The notes under the pieces were generated by a model, which was not told the DNA's origin, did not search any database, and worked only from the letters and a program-made list of their open reading frames with translations. From positions 75,326,186 to 75,390,185 of the forward strand of contig OU342630.1 of the NCBI GenBank assembly GCA_910589415.1: a stretch of 64,000 nt of DNA, in the 5' to 3' direction. Both the position numbers and the translations under genes were made by a program. Positions 1-12,051 of this stretch are shown piece by piece. Positions within the stretch are counted from its first letter, which is position 1. Each line of letters begins with the position of its first letter. The stretch is from Malachius bipustulatus (taxonomy: Eukaryota; Arthropoda; Insecta; Coleoptera; Melyridae).

Positions 1-3000
1 CAAAAATCATTAAAGAACAAACTATTTCTAGAATAATTCAGTTAATAGCCCCTTGATTTTTTGTCGTATTTTTAACAAACAGCCTGCGTATAAAGACGCG
101 CTGTAGTGGTAACTTCACAACATATGAGGCGTTTACAGCCAGAGTGGCCTAACTCCTATCCTGAGCAACGGAGATATTAATTTTTGAAAAGTTTGCAATT
201 GGAATTTTTATACTTTTTCTACTTCAGGTTACTCAATTAAATGAAAAAAAAATAGTTTTGCATTGTTCCTTATTTTTTTAGGAAGCTCTGGTATGACTCA
301 AATTGTTTTTTTTTCAGATAAATATTCATTTAGGCAGTTTTAATACTATAATGAAAAACCTTTTCACAAAAAAAAAACATTTATTCAAGTGCAAAAATAA
401 GGTAACATAACCCCCAATCTTCAGATACTTCAGGTAAGTAGTAGATATCATTTGATTTCCTTCGATATTTTTCTATGACACCAAAGTCGCGGTCGCTTGG
501 TAAATAAGAATGTCCTGAGACCATTAATGTAATGTATGGTCAATTAAATTCAGATTGTTTAGTTTACTTGTCATTATGTAGTTACTAGGACTGACATCTT
601 TGTTTCTATTTTGTCTACCGCACTGATCACTGTATTAGCGACCATTTTTGCAGTTATAAGACAGCTCTTTTATTATCTCAAGTACTTACATAGAATGATG
701 CTAACCTAATGGACATCAATCAATATGTATTTTCCTCAAGGAAGGGGTAGCTACCCTTTTGCTTATCTTAATAGGGAACACCGATCTCAAACTGTAGATG
801 AGAAAGATCGGTGTCTAAAGACTGGCAAAAGATGATTGGTAAAAAATTAAGGGGGGGAGGTGTTTAAGAACGTTAATGAAAATTAAAAACATCACTTATC
901 CTCTCCTCCATTTACTGAAAGAACATCTTGATACACATTACACAGACACACATTTTCCCTAATTCTATCAATTATTTAACGTAAATTCACAACAGGAAGT
1001 TGAAAGTTGAGATGTTAGGTATGCTTAATGGAAGTAGATAATCAGAAAAAGCTCTTATAATGGATTCACTTTAGGAAGGGCATGAAACACGAAGCAGCAG
1101 ATAATTCCAGTTATTTTCTCTGGACGCGTCAGGTTGTTTTCCATCGAATACGGATAATGACCGAGGATTTTCAGAGTTTGGAGCGCACACAGCGGCAGTC
1201 AACAAGGCGACAGTCCAGGAAGCCGGTGTAACACGACCGGTCCTGGATATAATTACCTCGCAACGCTATGGGGGTGCCTTCATATAGGGTTGGGTTACAA
1301 GTGTCCGTATATCACATTGAAAGCTGTTGACTGTACACTAAAACTATGTAATACTTTGCAAAAAGAAGCTAGGAGTAGAATAACACACGCGACCAAGCAC
1401 ATGTTGGGTCGCTTCGGTCTTTTTTTCACATCCGGCGAGGTTTTAAACAATAGCCTAAGTGATGGTGATGGTGTTTTCTACAACGCTGGCGTATGAGACA
1501 AAAAGATGTATCCAATCTAACGGCTCTGATTCCTATAATTATCCTATACTGACGTAGTTTTTGTTAATTGGTACGCACATGACATGCTCCTGGATAATTG
1601 ATTTTATTCTTGCACTCAGGGAATAGGTATAACATTGGAGACTATAAATATGGGGCTACTTTCGATGTATGAATAATATAGGAAGCGAATTATTATCAAA
1701 GCGTGAATTATTATTGTAAAATTATCATGATGTGGAGCCTGGCCTCATGAAATTTCACCACAAAAGCAAAAGTATCTTCAACAAGAAGAGGTGTCCAAAA
1801 TACTACTCAGATTTTTTCCTTGATCGGATTAGAAGAACCAAAAAGCTTTGTTAAAGTGGTTGCGGATAATAAAAGGAATTTCCATAAAGCGGTAAATATT
1901 TTCTTCATTAAAGCTCCTATAGGAAATACTTATTTCCGCAAAAAAAGCCATATAAAACGTGTGACAAGAATGACGGTAAGTACAGAACATGTGGGCAAGT
2001 ATTAGTAAAAATAATTTTTTTTCTGCATAAGTGGAAAAAAACACGAAAACATACAACTTTGATTGGAGAACTTTGGCAAACATGTTAGCGAGTATGTATA
2101 CCAAATTACAAGTGGGCATTTGTTATTCCATAATACCTTCATGTAAATTAGCCCAGCAAATTGAATAATCCTACTGGCAAACTCCAAATTAGTTCAAGGG
2201 AACCTAGTGTCAGATTCAAAGGCTTCGTTCGTTACTCACTTCAAGCATAACACAGACAACTTTGAAACAGCCCCGATGCAAATGTGTCTAAAACCGCAAA
2301 CCCAACTACAGCAAAACAGACCGCCAGGACATCCTCGGTGTTCGCAGGAAGAGATTTTATACTCGTATGAAAACGATCGCACTAAAGAAATAATATAACC
2401 AGCCTGGACCTTCTAGTTCGGTCACTTATTATCGAGAGAGATTAAACTGACGACTATCATGGAGTTTTAGAGATCAAATTCAATTCTTGATGAATCGGTC
2501 AATAAAGTTAATTTACAAGTTAAATATACATTAAAGTAGAGCAAAAATCATTCAACAGAACCGTAAGATTCAATCGAGTGTATGAAGAAGTGATCAGTTT
2601 TAAAAAGTTGCTATAGCAGTTAGATCGGATCACTAACTAACTCGACTTTTCAATTAGGAAACTTACAGTAGTAGCGATCTAAGGTCTTTTAATCACTTTA
2701 CTCGTATAACTCCCTGGTGTATGTCCGTATAACAGGCATTAAAGGAAGCTGTCGGTTCGAGTCCTTTCTTTGCTCGAATTAAATTGGTGTATTGCCATTG
2801 GCGTCGTAGAAAACATTATAAGAACAGACCTCCCTTCTGGACGCTTAAATTTCACTTTATTGCAAAAGTAAAACAAAACATACACGACATCAGAATCTCG
2901 TACGCTCTTGTTGTCACTATAAACACCCTTTCAAAATGGTTGCAACAAAAGTTCCATGTGATACATTCTATACAGGTTTGAAGGGTTTGTCAGAGAGCAA

Positions 3001-3486
3001 AAGAAAATTACACTCTTTTGTTGTTACTGAAAGGCGAGTATTATACAAGCACACTTGCGGTAAATATGACGCGGAAAATACACCAGAAAAACAGCGTTGC
3101 CGCTCACATAAACATTGCAGGAAAATAATGAAAGTTCTGTAAAAGCCACGGTCGAAATCGTGAGCTTTTATTAAAAAATATAAATCTTTATTAAATTTCT
3201 ATTCATGTACCTAATCTGATTTAATAAAACAAGTTCAGCATTCAGTTTGCAGATTGCAGATCAGGTGTACATTTTTCAGATTTTCTTTCATCATCATACG
3301 ACACCACGTAAACTTACAGTTTTCTTATATTGTATTACTCCGGGACAAAACTAACTTTTTGGTCCGAAAACTAACAAGTATTGACGAGAAAAAATCAATA
3401 TGAAAATTAATCAAAAAACTGAACTTTGTGAAATAAACATTGTAATTTTCAGGATGCTCTGCTTTCCATTGACTAGTACCTAATTT
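1..3486. other. Non-coding, no recognised gene
   Basis: AT-rich DNA without a recognisable gene or repeat. If the minus-strand Ig gene extends this far, the stretch is intronic. A GC-richer patch at about 1083-1262 is open on the minus strand, but its translation shows no family motif. A tRNA B-box-like string lies at about 2754-2764 without a partner A box or a poly-A tail. I looked here for a second Ig-domain exon of the adhesion gene and did not recognise one. Confidence 0.5.
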
Positions 3487-3512
3487 ATAGTTATAATAGT
3501 TATAATAGTTGA
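3487..3512. repeat. Short tandem repeat (TATAATAGT)n
   Basis: About three copies of a 9-bp unit sit just upstream of the LINE fragment. The location is compatible with an insertion junction, but no target duplication could be defined. Confidence 0.5.
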
Positions 3513-3529
3513 TGCGACTCGCCATATAG

Positions 3530-3706
3530 GGACAGGTGAAAGGAAAAAGAGGACCGGGAAGGCGCCGGACGTCTTGGGTGAAAAACCTGAGACAATGGAG
3601 CGGAAAAACAGCTATAGAACTCTTCAGAACAGCAGCCGACAAAGTAAAGTGGGCCATGATGATCGCCAATGTCCTCAGAGGACATTGTCAACAAGAAAGT
3701 ACCTAA
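3530..3706 (+). pseudogene. LINE ORF2 C-terminal fragment
   Basis: A plus-strand frame from a stop at 3527-3529 to TAA at 3704-3706 reads as the C-terminal tail of a non-LTR retrotransposon polyprotein. It starts GQVKGKRGPGRRRTSW, then NLRQW, then ELFRTAADKVKWAMMIANVL, and ends soon after a RGH motif. The basic GRRRTSW...NLR block followed by an amphipathic helix ending in MIANxxxG is a familiar ending of insect LINE ORF2 proteins after the reverse transcriptase. No reverse transcriptase lies upstream, so this is a severely 5'-truncated insertion of about 59 codons. The clade is uncertain. It has no relation to the mariner-like element that starts 44 bp downstream. Confidence 0.6.
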
Positions 3707-3749
3707 TTTACGAAGCGAATTTAAATTCCTTGTGAAATGACAAAAGTAT

Positions 3750-4479
3750 GTATACAGGGTGATTTATACCAGGAGGCGAAAAATAAATATGTGTTTGGGA
3801 TTGGATTTGCAGCAGAAAATGTGAAATATTTTTTTCTCCGATCGAGATTTGTTTTGCAGATATCGAGGTTCAAACTTTTGAAAGGTAGATATAATTTCAG
3901 TAATATAATCTACGTGGAATCACTTGCACGAGTTGTTATCAGACGGTCCAGTCGTATTGCGCAACATGAGATGGTATCAACACGACGGTGCGACTCTGCA
4001 TTTCGCAAGGGTTGTTGTGAAATGACTAGACAACCATTTTAGTAGGTAGGCGTGGTCCATTTAAGTGACCTGCTAGGCCGCCAGATCTAAAAATCCACTG
4101 CATTTTCACTTCTAAGGTCACTTAAAACAATAATTAGTTTATGTAGAGGAAATTCAAAATAAAGAGCTATTATGAGACGTGCTGTATATTATGTACTTCC
4201 AAATGAAAATGCACAAGACTGTTGGAGTTTATAATTAAGTGGTTTTACGTTGCCAGGATTTCATCGCGGTCGACTTCGAAGACGAACATAAAGTTTTCAT
4301 ACGGCCTACTATTAGTTTTTTGTAAACCATAAAATTTTACCTTTCAAAAGTTTGAACATTGATATCTCCAAAACAAAAGCCGATCAGAAAAAATATATGT
4401 CGGTTTTTTTACTTAAAATCCAATCCCAAAACCGAATATTTATTCACTTTTCGCCTCCAGGTATAATCACCATGTATAC
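3750..4479. mobile_element. Mariner/IS630-like element, about 140-bp inverted ends
   Basis: The left end starts GTATACAGGGTGATT and the right end, read in reverse complement, starts GTATACATGGTGATT. Both continue through ACCaGGAGGCGAAAA, a 'GGGATTGGATTT' block, a 'GAGATATC' block and 'CAAACTTTTGAAAGGTA', giving about 140 bp of imperfect inverted repeat. The roughly 420-bp centre holds transposase debris. Total length is about 730 bp, too short for an autonomous copy, so this is an internally deleted element. Confidence 0.75.
3963..4095 (+). pseudogene. Transposase remnant (Tc1/mariner class)
   Basis: Inside the inverted-repeat element one frame reads NMRWYQHDGATLHFARVVV, stop, LDNHF. After a shift it reads RRGPFK, stop, PARPPDL. 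These correspond to the two best-conserved blocks of a widespread insect IS630/Tc1-mariner transposase: the second catalytic aspartate in a W-x-Q-x-D-G-A-x-x-H-F context, and the third in W-P-A-R-S-P-D-L. Two stops and at least one frameshift show that it is dead. The N-terminal DNA-binding part is missing, deleted between the left inverted repeat and the first catalytic block. Confidence 0.65.
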
Positions 4480-6170
4480 TTCAACGAGTGGAGAATGATG
4501 AGTATTAGGTATTCACGAGGACGAAAGGGGAGTGTTGGAACGTCCTAGTGAATAATGGATATTCTCCGCCAGACGAAGACGCTATTTTCTGTATGATTTC
4601 ATGCGATTTAATAACATACCGCGTTGTTAGGACACGCGTGTTGAGAAGCGCTCTGACTGCTTTTGCTCAGCAGCTTAGCTCGCCGATCGCCGTTCTAGTC
4701 GGCGCCACAAGGCTGGTGCATGCGCAGTTGAAAAAATAGACTAGCAGGGCAGTGTACCTAAGCCTAAGTTAAAACAAGACCGAAATTGAGTACGATCGTT
4801 TGTTCCCATCCTTTTCAACCCTAATTTACGATATCCATCCAAGTGAGCATCACTCTTTCCTTCCAAGTATCAAAAGTTTCTCTGATACTTCATCCCCTAT
4901 TATCTTACCAATTTAAGAAAAAAATCGGAACTTTTAAACGAAAAGGAATCTGGCATAAGTATATTCACAATTTTTTTCGTCTTCAAATGTTGTTATCTGT
5001 CATCTGACCAAGTTTCACATACAGCTAATAATTATATCCTGTATATCAAAAATGAAAATCAGCATTTTCATACCTAATTAAGATTCTAATTTAATTTCAA
5101 CCCTCATTAAAAATATTACAATGGAATGTAGCTCGTAGTCTAGCAAAGAGTATCAGGTAGGCATGTATTTGCGAAAAATTCCGAAATTAAACGGGAAAGC
5201 TCAGTCAGGGAAAACGGTTGAAGAGATGTAAATTCTTAATTATGATGATCGTTTAGGAATTAATATTTGCACCAGGGTCAGTATTTGATGAAAGCAAACC
5301 TGACAGGAACAGATTCAATAATTAATTCAAGCCGCCACTTTTGCCTGCCGTTTCAATGCAGTTTATTTAACGATTTGTTAATACGTAATTCCGTTTACTT
5401 CATTTAAATTCATGGAACACAACCGGCAGTTTTCGCTGCCGGTACGAAAAGTACTCGCCTTTTTGTTGTAAAATGTCATGTTTCTACTTTGACCGTGCTG
5501 GCTTACAAACAGAACAGAAAGTCGCTCAAGAGTTTTTCTTTCAAACGCTCAGAACTTTTGCAACAACGAGAGGTTCGTAATTAAACTTCGCTTTAACCGC
5601 GAATATACTTTGTAAAGAGGCGTATATTGTTTTACTGAAAAAAGAAAATAAGTTGTCTGTCTCTTACGAATTTCCTGCACTGATTTTTCCTTTGTTTGAA
5701 ATCATACAATAGGACCTAGTGTTCGTCCGTTCGGTAAAAATTTAAATTAACAGTTGTAAAAAAGCGTTTATGTTTTAATTTTGATCGTTCATCTCGAACA
5801 CATTACTAACGAAACATTCAACTAATAGGTAGTGTCAAGTTCTATCGACTTTTTTTCGTAGCAAATTATCTTAATGATTCTGGATATAAAACGGTAATAA
5901 AAAAGAAGTTGACAAAAAATAACAATAATTAATTAGCAGGTATGTACATGAAAAAATTGGAACGATTCTTTCAAAAGTTGGTTAGTTAGAAAAGTTCACA
6001 TTAAATTTAGAAAGTAATATGAAAGTTGGTTTGAAACAACAAGTAGTAGTCAAAAGTATATAGTAATTTATTGTACTTTCGGAATCCTCTATGTAAAGTA
6101 TGTACAACTATACGTGAAAGAAAAGTCTTACTTCGCTGAATAGGATGAGACTTTATTATTCTTTTTCGTG
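4480..6170. other. Non-coding, no recognised feature
   Basis: No recognisable gene or repeat. A GC-richer island at about 4556-4740 has a short plus-strand open frame without homology that I can recognise. It could be a regulatory patch or an old exon of an element. The rest is AT-rich and unstructured. Confidence 0.4.
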
Positions 6171-6171
6171 G

Positions 6172-6347
6172 TTTCATGTTTCGGCACTTTGGCCATCATC
6201 AGACCAATACAAACATTAATTTATATACATAATATACCTAGGTACTTACATATAAACTTTCTTACTAATATAAATATTAAAATAATAATTTTCTTAAGAG
6301 TTTTTTTTTTGTATTGGTCTGATGATGGTCTAAAAGCCAAACATGTA
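6172..6347. repeat. Small foldback with CTGATGA/GAAAC-type core
   Basis: The left arm at 6172-6214 and the right arm at 6309-6347 are inverted copies sharing a 19-bp block, CCATCATCAGACCAATACA. About 95 bp of AT-rich loop separates them. On the minus strand the left arm reads CTGATGA, a GGC/GCC mini-stem, then GAAAC, which echoes the core order of a hammerhead ribozyme. I could not find a proper stem III, cleavage site or closing stem I, so it is annotated as a foldback repeat only. Confidence 0.6.
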
Positions 6348-6990
6348 ATCATGAAAAAAAAGTTTCAAACTCAGCGAGGCAGGACTTTTCTTTCAAATAT
6401 AAATGAGGGAGGTTATCACTTATTACATATAGAAGGGGCTAACAAGATCGAAGATGAAATCCATAATCTGTTTTTTTTAAGGTCTCGAAAAACTTGAATA
6501 TGCAAAATATTGAGTAGGAATTCGTTTAGGGACCCATAATACGGGAGTTTAAATATAACCGCTAAATGATAAGGGGGAATTGACAATTTATAACGATTCT
6601 GGAAGTTACATACATCTGAACATTCGAAAAAAATGGCAATATCGTGTCATATTGTGGAAAGTTTTAGTCGATTACGTCCATAATTTTTACCAGCCAAAAA
6701 AATTACCTAGAAGACTTTCTTCATGAACTTCTTATTTGTTTATTATGTATCTAATTTTAGAAAAAAATTATTTATGAAGTTATTACTTGCTGATATTTAT
6801 TTAACTAATTTACTATCTCGTATATTATGGAGATTGCATCGATGTAATTGAATTGTTTCAAAATATATGGTTCGACTTGTAATTGTTTTTAACGCTTGCT
6901 CTTAGGCATATTTTGATTTTTTGGGACATCAAAAAAAAAATAACAATATTTCTAGGGCAAAAATATAAAACTCCATAAAAGGATACTTAC

Positions 6991-7170
6991 AGATGACGTT
7001 GAGCCTGGCATTAGCTCGTATGGCCTTCTGGAGTCGGGCCGGTCCCACCTGGCATTGGTACTCTGCGTCGTCCTCCAGGGACGCGTTGCTGACTCGCAAG
7101 TTGTACACGCCCAGCCGCCGGTCGCCCACGTACGAATAACGAGGGAAGCCAGGGATCACCGACGAGAAGC
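6991..7170 (-). CDS. Ig-domain exon of sns/hibris-type nephrin homologue
   Basis: This exon codes for the second half of the first immunoglobulin domain of a nephrin-family adhesion receptor (sticks-and-stones/hibris in flies), a type I membrane protein. Binding partners of the Kirre/Roughest type pair with it during myoblast fusion, nephrocyte diaphragm assembly and cell sorting. After a split glycine codon it reads FSSVIPGFPRYSYVGDRR, then GVYNLRVSNASLEDDAEYQC and QVGPARLQKAIRANARLNVI. The D-A-x-Y-x-C-x-V motif carries the second disulfide cysteine. GDRRxGVYNLRVSNAS and QVGPARxxxAIRANA are hallmarks of sns/hbs rather than Kirre/Roughest. The acceptor is TTGCAG|GC and the donor is ATCT|GTAAGT, so the next exon must begin by completing a T-initial codon, compatible with the serine usual there. 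The 180-bp exon starts in phase 1 and ends in phase 1. No next exon is recognised to the left. Confidence 0.93.
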
Positions 7171-8046
7171 CTGCAACGTAGGGCTCGTCACAAAAGGGCC
7201 GCCAAGGATCAGGATCATGCACAAAGGGGGAGGATGGGAGACCCTTGATCGATTAATTTTCTAGAGTGGAGAAGGAGGGAAATAATTGCTTTACGGTCCA
7301 TTATTAGTCTTCTATAGGTATTGCCCAGCAGGAGGATGTTTAGATATCGTTTCAGAAAGCAAAATTGTAAACAGTTTAACGTGATTGCTCATTTCAATTA
7401 ACTTTCTGAAGAGTTGTAGCTGCAGCTGGAGCTGGTAACGGAGATCGTCTTTTGTCCAGGTAATAGATTTTGTAACGTCCGAAAATATTCAATTAATTGG
7501 TAAATCCTGTAAAAGTGAGATTATACCAAACATGAATTATTATTGATTTTTTTTTGTGGTGAAATAATACGTCCTAAGTCAATTAATTTCAAAAGCATCT
7601 TGGTATCCTCTAAGATTAATTTAAATTCAGGGATTTACAGATGAAAATACAAATGATTCTGATATGATATAGAGTTTCTCAGGATCTTGTAATATTAATG
7701 AGAGTTCTGAATCATTTTCGAGACATTTTAAAATTTATGACCATAAAAAGATGTTTGTGGTTGAAGTCCGACATTAATACAATACTGTCCAATTTATATT
7801 GCAACTCACTGTAGATTAATCAAGCAATGTTTTGTGTTTCAGTCTAAAACAAGCCTGCTTTCGAAGTTCAACAGCTCCTGCAATTTATAACCGAGACATC
7901 TTGCAACTAAGCAAGATCGAGTAAAACGCTTCGGTAATACTTTTAACTCTAAAATAAGTTACCTTAAATTGAAAAGTTTTAAAAAAACAATAATAAAAAA
8001 AAATGGTAAAACTACCCGTCTAGAGGCGGCTCCTGAACTGACCCTT
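7171..8046. other. Intron of the Ig gene, left part
   Basis: Intron between the two Ig-domain exons. I see no recognised repeat or gene in this part. An apparently open plus-strand frame over 7055-7264 is the antisense shadow of the coding exon. Confidence 0.6.
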
Positions 8047-8495
8047 CTAGTTTAGCTCACTGAAGTTGGCACCCCTATGTGCGAATTCTTATAAAATTCA
8101 AACGGCATTCGTTTGTTGAAATAAAATTTCCGTTTGTCCATCCTTAAAAAAAAGTTACGGCAAAAATTTGTCTAAAATTTAAATATGCAAAAACACGTAT
8201 TATACACTTTGTCCAACATTTGTCCACGATTGTCCAAAATTGTTTGTTCGTTTCACCCGATCCAAAAAAATTTCGACTAAATAAAAAACATTGTCAGCAG
8301 CACCAAATACGAATTTTTTTGAAACCAAAATTTTTGAATCAAACCAAAATTTTTGGGCAAACGTGGACAAATTTTGAGCAAACGAAAGCCGTTCAAATTT
8401 AACCAAAAATCGCATTTGATGCAGTGAATGCCGTTTGCATTTTATAAAAATTTGCTCCTTTAATAGGGGTGGTAACTTCTCTCAGCTTTCTAGTT
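8047..8495. mobile_element. MITE, family A copy 1 (inverted ends, 450 bp)
   Basis: The left end (TAGTTTAGCTCACTGAAGTTG, then GCACCCCTA...) and the reverse complement of the right end (AAACTAGAAAGCTGAGAGAA, then GTTACCACCCCTA...) match imperfectly over about 65 bp, including TATAAAAT.CAAACGGCATTC at their inner edge. The interior is AT-rich and rich in CAAACG, TTTGTCC and 'CAAAATTTTT' short repeats in both orientations. The terminal sequence recurs at 23.69 and 24.85 kb, so this is a dispersed family lying in an intron of the Ig gene. Confidence 0.75.
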
Positions 8496-10528
8496 TGCCT
8501 GATGAATCCACACACTGGTGAATTTATAATGATAATGGAAGTAAGAAGTAAGGCCATCTGCAAAACAGGTGCTTAAAAGGTGCTACTTAAACAGGTGCTA
8601 AGACACGTTGAGTATATGGCCGTTTAAATAACTACGATGCGTGTGAAGCAAAAGAAAATTTGTATAATTTATATAAATTATATAACAGAAATGGCAGGGA
8701 AGGAAAATTATACACTCACAGAAGTATAATACTAGATATTTATAAAATTTGTGGAATTTAACGACAATTCGTCGTCAATATCACGAAAAGACGTAACTCA
8801 GTTTTGCTACCTTTACAGCAGAGCGTTTGAAAGTTTTTCATTCATTTCAACTGAGCTTCAATAAAAAACTAATAGGTTTTCTTTTTGTTTCGTTTGGCTA
8901 TTGGGCTATACCGAGAGCTATACGTACATATACTGTAGTATTTAGCAACTTAACAGTGTTTATATAATTATTTTCATTAGATTTTCAGTAATTTTCGAAA
9001 AATAGAGATACGTCACTTCATAAAATTGAAAACATGGTTTGCATGAATAAATAAGCGGGTTACGCCATGAGTAAATAGTAGTAATTCAGCCTTGAAGTGA
9101 CAAAAATATATTTTTATTTAACAAAATGAAGAAATATTATTCGGCTTATACTAAGTAACATTCAGCATGTTTCCGGCAATTCCATGAAGTGGCTGGCGTA
9201 TCTTTAGTTAGGTATACGTCTCTAATAATGAAATTGTGATTTCGTTCAAAGTGAGATACGTCCATTTTATGTGTACAGGCATAGAAGACATTATTTAAAA
9301 TTTCTTTTTTTTTTTGAGTTACCTCACTTCGTGATATTGACCATTGACAACAATACTTTCAAAAAAATCCTTAGTAAATGTAATGTAAATTTACCGGTGG
9401 TAACTCAAATTTTACTTTTAGAAACCCAAATAAAGGAAATCTCATGTAGGTATACTTACATTTTTGGAACACAATGAGGTATGTAATTTGGCAAGTGAAC
9501 GAAATATGAAAACGACTTTACTGTCGAGACCAATACAATGGTAATAGCACCAATATAATAGTGATAGGTGAATAAAATGGAACTAAACGTGATTAATTTG
9601 ATAAAGATGAGAACTATATTCCATTTTACAGTTCAAAAAGCCCTGTTGTGGAAATCAGCTTTAGTAGAAGTACGTCTATGGACTTGCAACTGGACTTGAT
9701 TTGCTGCAGTCTATACATAAGAAGAAACTATTGATTGAACCAGGGAGGAAAAATACAAAAAGTTAGGGTGCACTTTTAACGTTTACAAAAGACTGCCAAC
9801 CGTAAAAAATAAAATATTAATGACACGATGCATAGAATTTGGTACCAGTCAAGCCTGGGTCATTGTGTGAATTATTTAACTGAATTATTTGAATGTTGAA
9901 AAACGTGCACAACGAAATTGTTTTAAATTCTACTTATTCCAGTTATCATATTTTTAACACAAACATTATTCAACTATGAATATTAGAATAGTTCGTGACC
10001 ATATAAATTATCATACCAAAAAATTCAGGCCGAATTGAATCCTATTACAGTGGTGCTATTAATAATATCAGTCGGGTCAAGTTTCCACTTGCCTATTTGA
10101 TTTTAGAAACAGAAAATAAAAGCTTAACATTATTATTATTTAGTATAGATAATCACACTAAAATTTCTGGCAAAAGGGTGTTAAAATTCTGCATAATAGT
10201 TGAAGTGATTCTAAAATTATAATTTCAGGGTCTTTATTTTTATTAGGACGGAAATGGTTTCAGTTTTCAGTAAATTATACAAAGCTCGGAATTGCATTCA
10301 AGTAGCACTATATAATACCGCACGCCTGATTACATTCGCAGTCCTGCAGGCAACTCTTCAGAAATACCCTTTCAATTCCGCAATCTCGATCACACAAATT
10401 AACCCTTGCATCCCAAATAGAGCAAATCACGGGCCATTGAGTTCCGATACGGTGATGAATAGTAATAGTAATCCCGCGCATAATCTAGGGAGTTGGAGGA
10501 CCAGGAGAAGGATAATGAAGTGACTTAC
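8496..10528. other. Intron of the Ig gene, right part
   Basis: No recognised gene or repeat. Near the exon there is a less AT-rich stretch (10300-10500). It is open on the plus strand but resembles no protein I know. Confidence 0.5.
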
Positions 10529-10693
10529 CGAGGGCGAAGCCGTCCTTTGTCCACTGGACCTGACCGGCAAGGTTAGTCACTTCGCATTCTAGAGTGGCCT
10601 CGCCGCCCTCCTGCACCTTCACATCCCGCGGCTGGATGCGGAAGTACTGTTGCTGGGAGGACACCAATGTCAACCAGCAGGACATCAGGTACA
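10529..10693 (-). CDS. Signal-peptide/first Ig exon of sns/hibris-type nephrin homologue
   Basis: This exon encodes the last part of the signal peptide and the first half of Ig domain 1. After two bases that complete a split codon it reads YLMSCWLTLVSS, then QQQYFRIQPRDVKVQEGGEA, then TLECEVTNLAGQVQWTKDGF and AL. LECEV holds the first disulfide cysteine, and VQWTKDGFALG is an almost invariant motif of insect Kirre and sns/hbs first Ig domains. The upstream boundary is a polypyrimidine tract ending TTTTCAG (acceptor). The donor is CTCG|GTAAGT, and the split glycine codon G|GC is completed exactly by the exon at 6991-7170. The hydrophobic run before SSQQQ has no basic n-region or methionine of suitable length, so the start codon must lie in an upstream exon. 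The best candidate is at 45236-45369. Confidence 0.93.
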
Positions 10694-11549
10694 CTGAAAA
10701 TAACGAAAAAAATTTCTATTATTACAAAATATTCTCTTTGTGTCTTAGAACAATAATTAAAATAAAATAATCATAAATTATTTCCCCAGCATTAATTTCA
10801 TTCAATTACTTTTTTCTTAAAAAGGAACCTTTTTATATTTTTCTACAACTTTATAATCTCCTTTATACACTCTTGCTTCATCAGGCCCTCGATCAGGCCT
10901 ATCTAACACGAAAACAAAATAAATAAGCCCATTAAACATTTGCGAATTGTGCACCAAAAGAAAAAAGTATATCTACTACCTGATAGTTCTTGTCTAGGAG
11001 AAGCTGAGGTAGAAGCATTAATAACAAAAATATTTCAAGGTTCTTTCCTATAAAAAAATATCTAATTCCACCCTAGAATATTTTGCTAATTAGCAAATTC
11101 TTGTTATGATACTTGACATTATTAAATCAGTAATTCGGAGCAACCTGTTATTTTATTTATTAAAACGAAGATACTGACTGCATCGTTGTGTTGATAAGTT
11201 GAAAGAAGTACCTATATTAAAAAAGTAAAAGAAAAATAGTAGGAAAGCCGCTGCATTCCTATGACACAGCACTGCGGGTTATAGGCACTTATAAAATTCC
11301 TTGTTACGTAATTACGTATAATACTATTTTATACCGGGTGTTTCAGAGATGTAGGGCTAAATTTAAAGGGGTAGTTTCTTTCAAAATAGTAAGTTGAAAA
11401 AATAAATTTCAGCTCAAAATGACGTTTCATTTAAGAGTTCAGTTTAAATTTGAACCAATTTTGATGAAACTTCGCATACAAAATAACTCGCAAAATAAGC
11501 AAACAAAGCTGATTAATTTGGCTATTTCAGTTTTTTGTAAGAAATATTC

Positions 11550-11608
11550 CAGTGGCGTAGATATTCAGGGTTGGAGCCCCTTTTCCCTCCCTATATATTA
11601 CGCCACTG
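11550..11608. mobile_element. Tiny hAT-like MITE hairpin (59 bp)
   Basis: Ten-bp perfect inverted ends CAGTGGCGTA...TACGCCACTG enclose only about 39 bp, itself partly self-complementary (GGAGCCCC / CCCTCC). CAGTGGCGTA is a recurrent terminus of hAT-type MITEs in animals. I could not see a convincing 8-bp target duplication (flanks AAATATTC and ATTTTATT), so this may be a remnant. Confidence 0.5.
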
Positions 11609-11674
11609 ATTTTATTGTCAATGTTAGTTTATTTATGTTCCCGTATCTAATGTGTTGTGCTAGTCGATTTGATA

Positions 11675-11705
11675 CAGGGTGACAATTTGAAAACTTGTCA
11701 CCCTC
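11675..11705. repeat. Short perfect hairpin AGGGTGACAA
   Basis: A ten-bp perfect inverted repeat AGGGTGACAA...TTGTCACCCT with a 9-nt loop. A related GACAGGGTGACCCTGT palindrome lies at 11807-11822. Such CAGGGTG strings are common at the ends of insect MITEs, so this is likely repeat debris. Confidence 0.4.
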
Positions 11706-12051
11706 GAATTCTTCCTTATAAAATATTTCTCACAGAAATCCGGATACAGGTCGATTTTATATTACTTAATAAGCATGAATTAAATTTTCCTGTTTCATCC
11801 CCTTAGACAGGGTGACCCTGTTAATTTCAAATTTGAGTAGGGGTTTAGAGATGCATATTTTTAAAGGTATTTTGATTCTCCTTATGATGACAACAAAAAA
11901 AAATTTTTTTTAATAATTAAAATTATCCTTATTTGAACATATTATTGAAATATCGCCAGACACCTCGATTTCATTATCGGGGGAGGCACATTCACATTAA
12001 TAATTTAAGCAATGAATAATAATAATTACATATTGTAAAAAATTTTCTAAA

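Noticed and set aside
2751..2775. tRNA B-box-like GGTTCGAGTCC
   Set aside because: No pairing T-arm, no A box at the right distance and no poly-A tail. A single 11-base match is not enough for a tRNA or SINE call.
6172..6347. CTGATGA...GAAAC strings as a hammerhead ribozyme
   Set aside because: Stem II has an extra base, stem III and the NUH cleavage site are missing, and no closing stem I was found. Kept only as a foldback.
7055..7264. Open plus-strand frame of 69 codons
   Set aside because: It is the antisense of the well-supported Ig-domain exon at 6991-7170.
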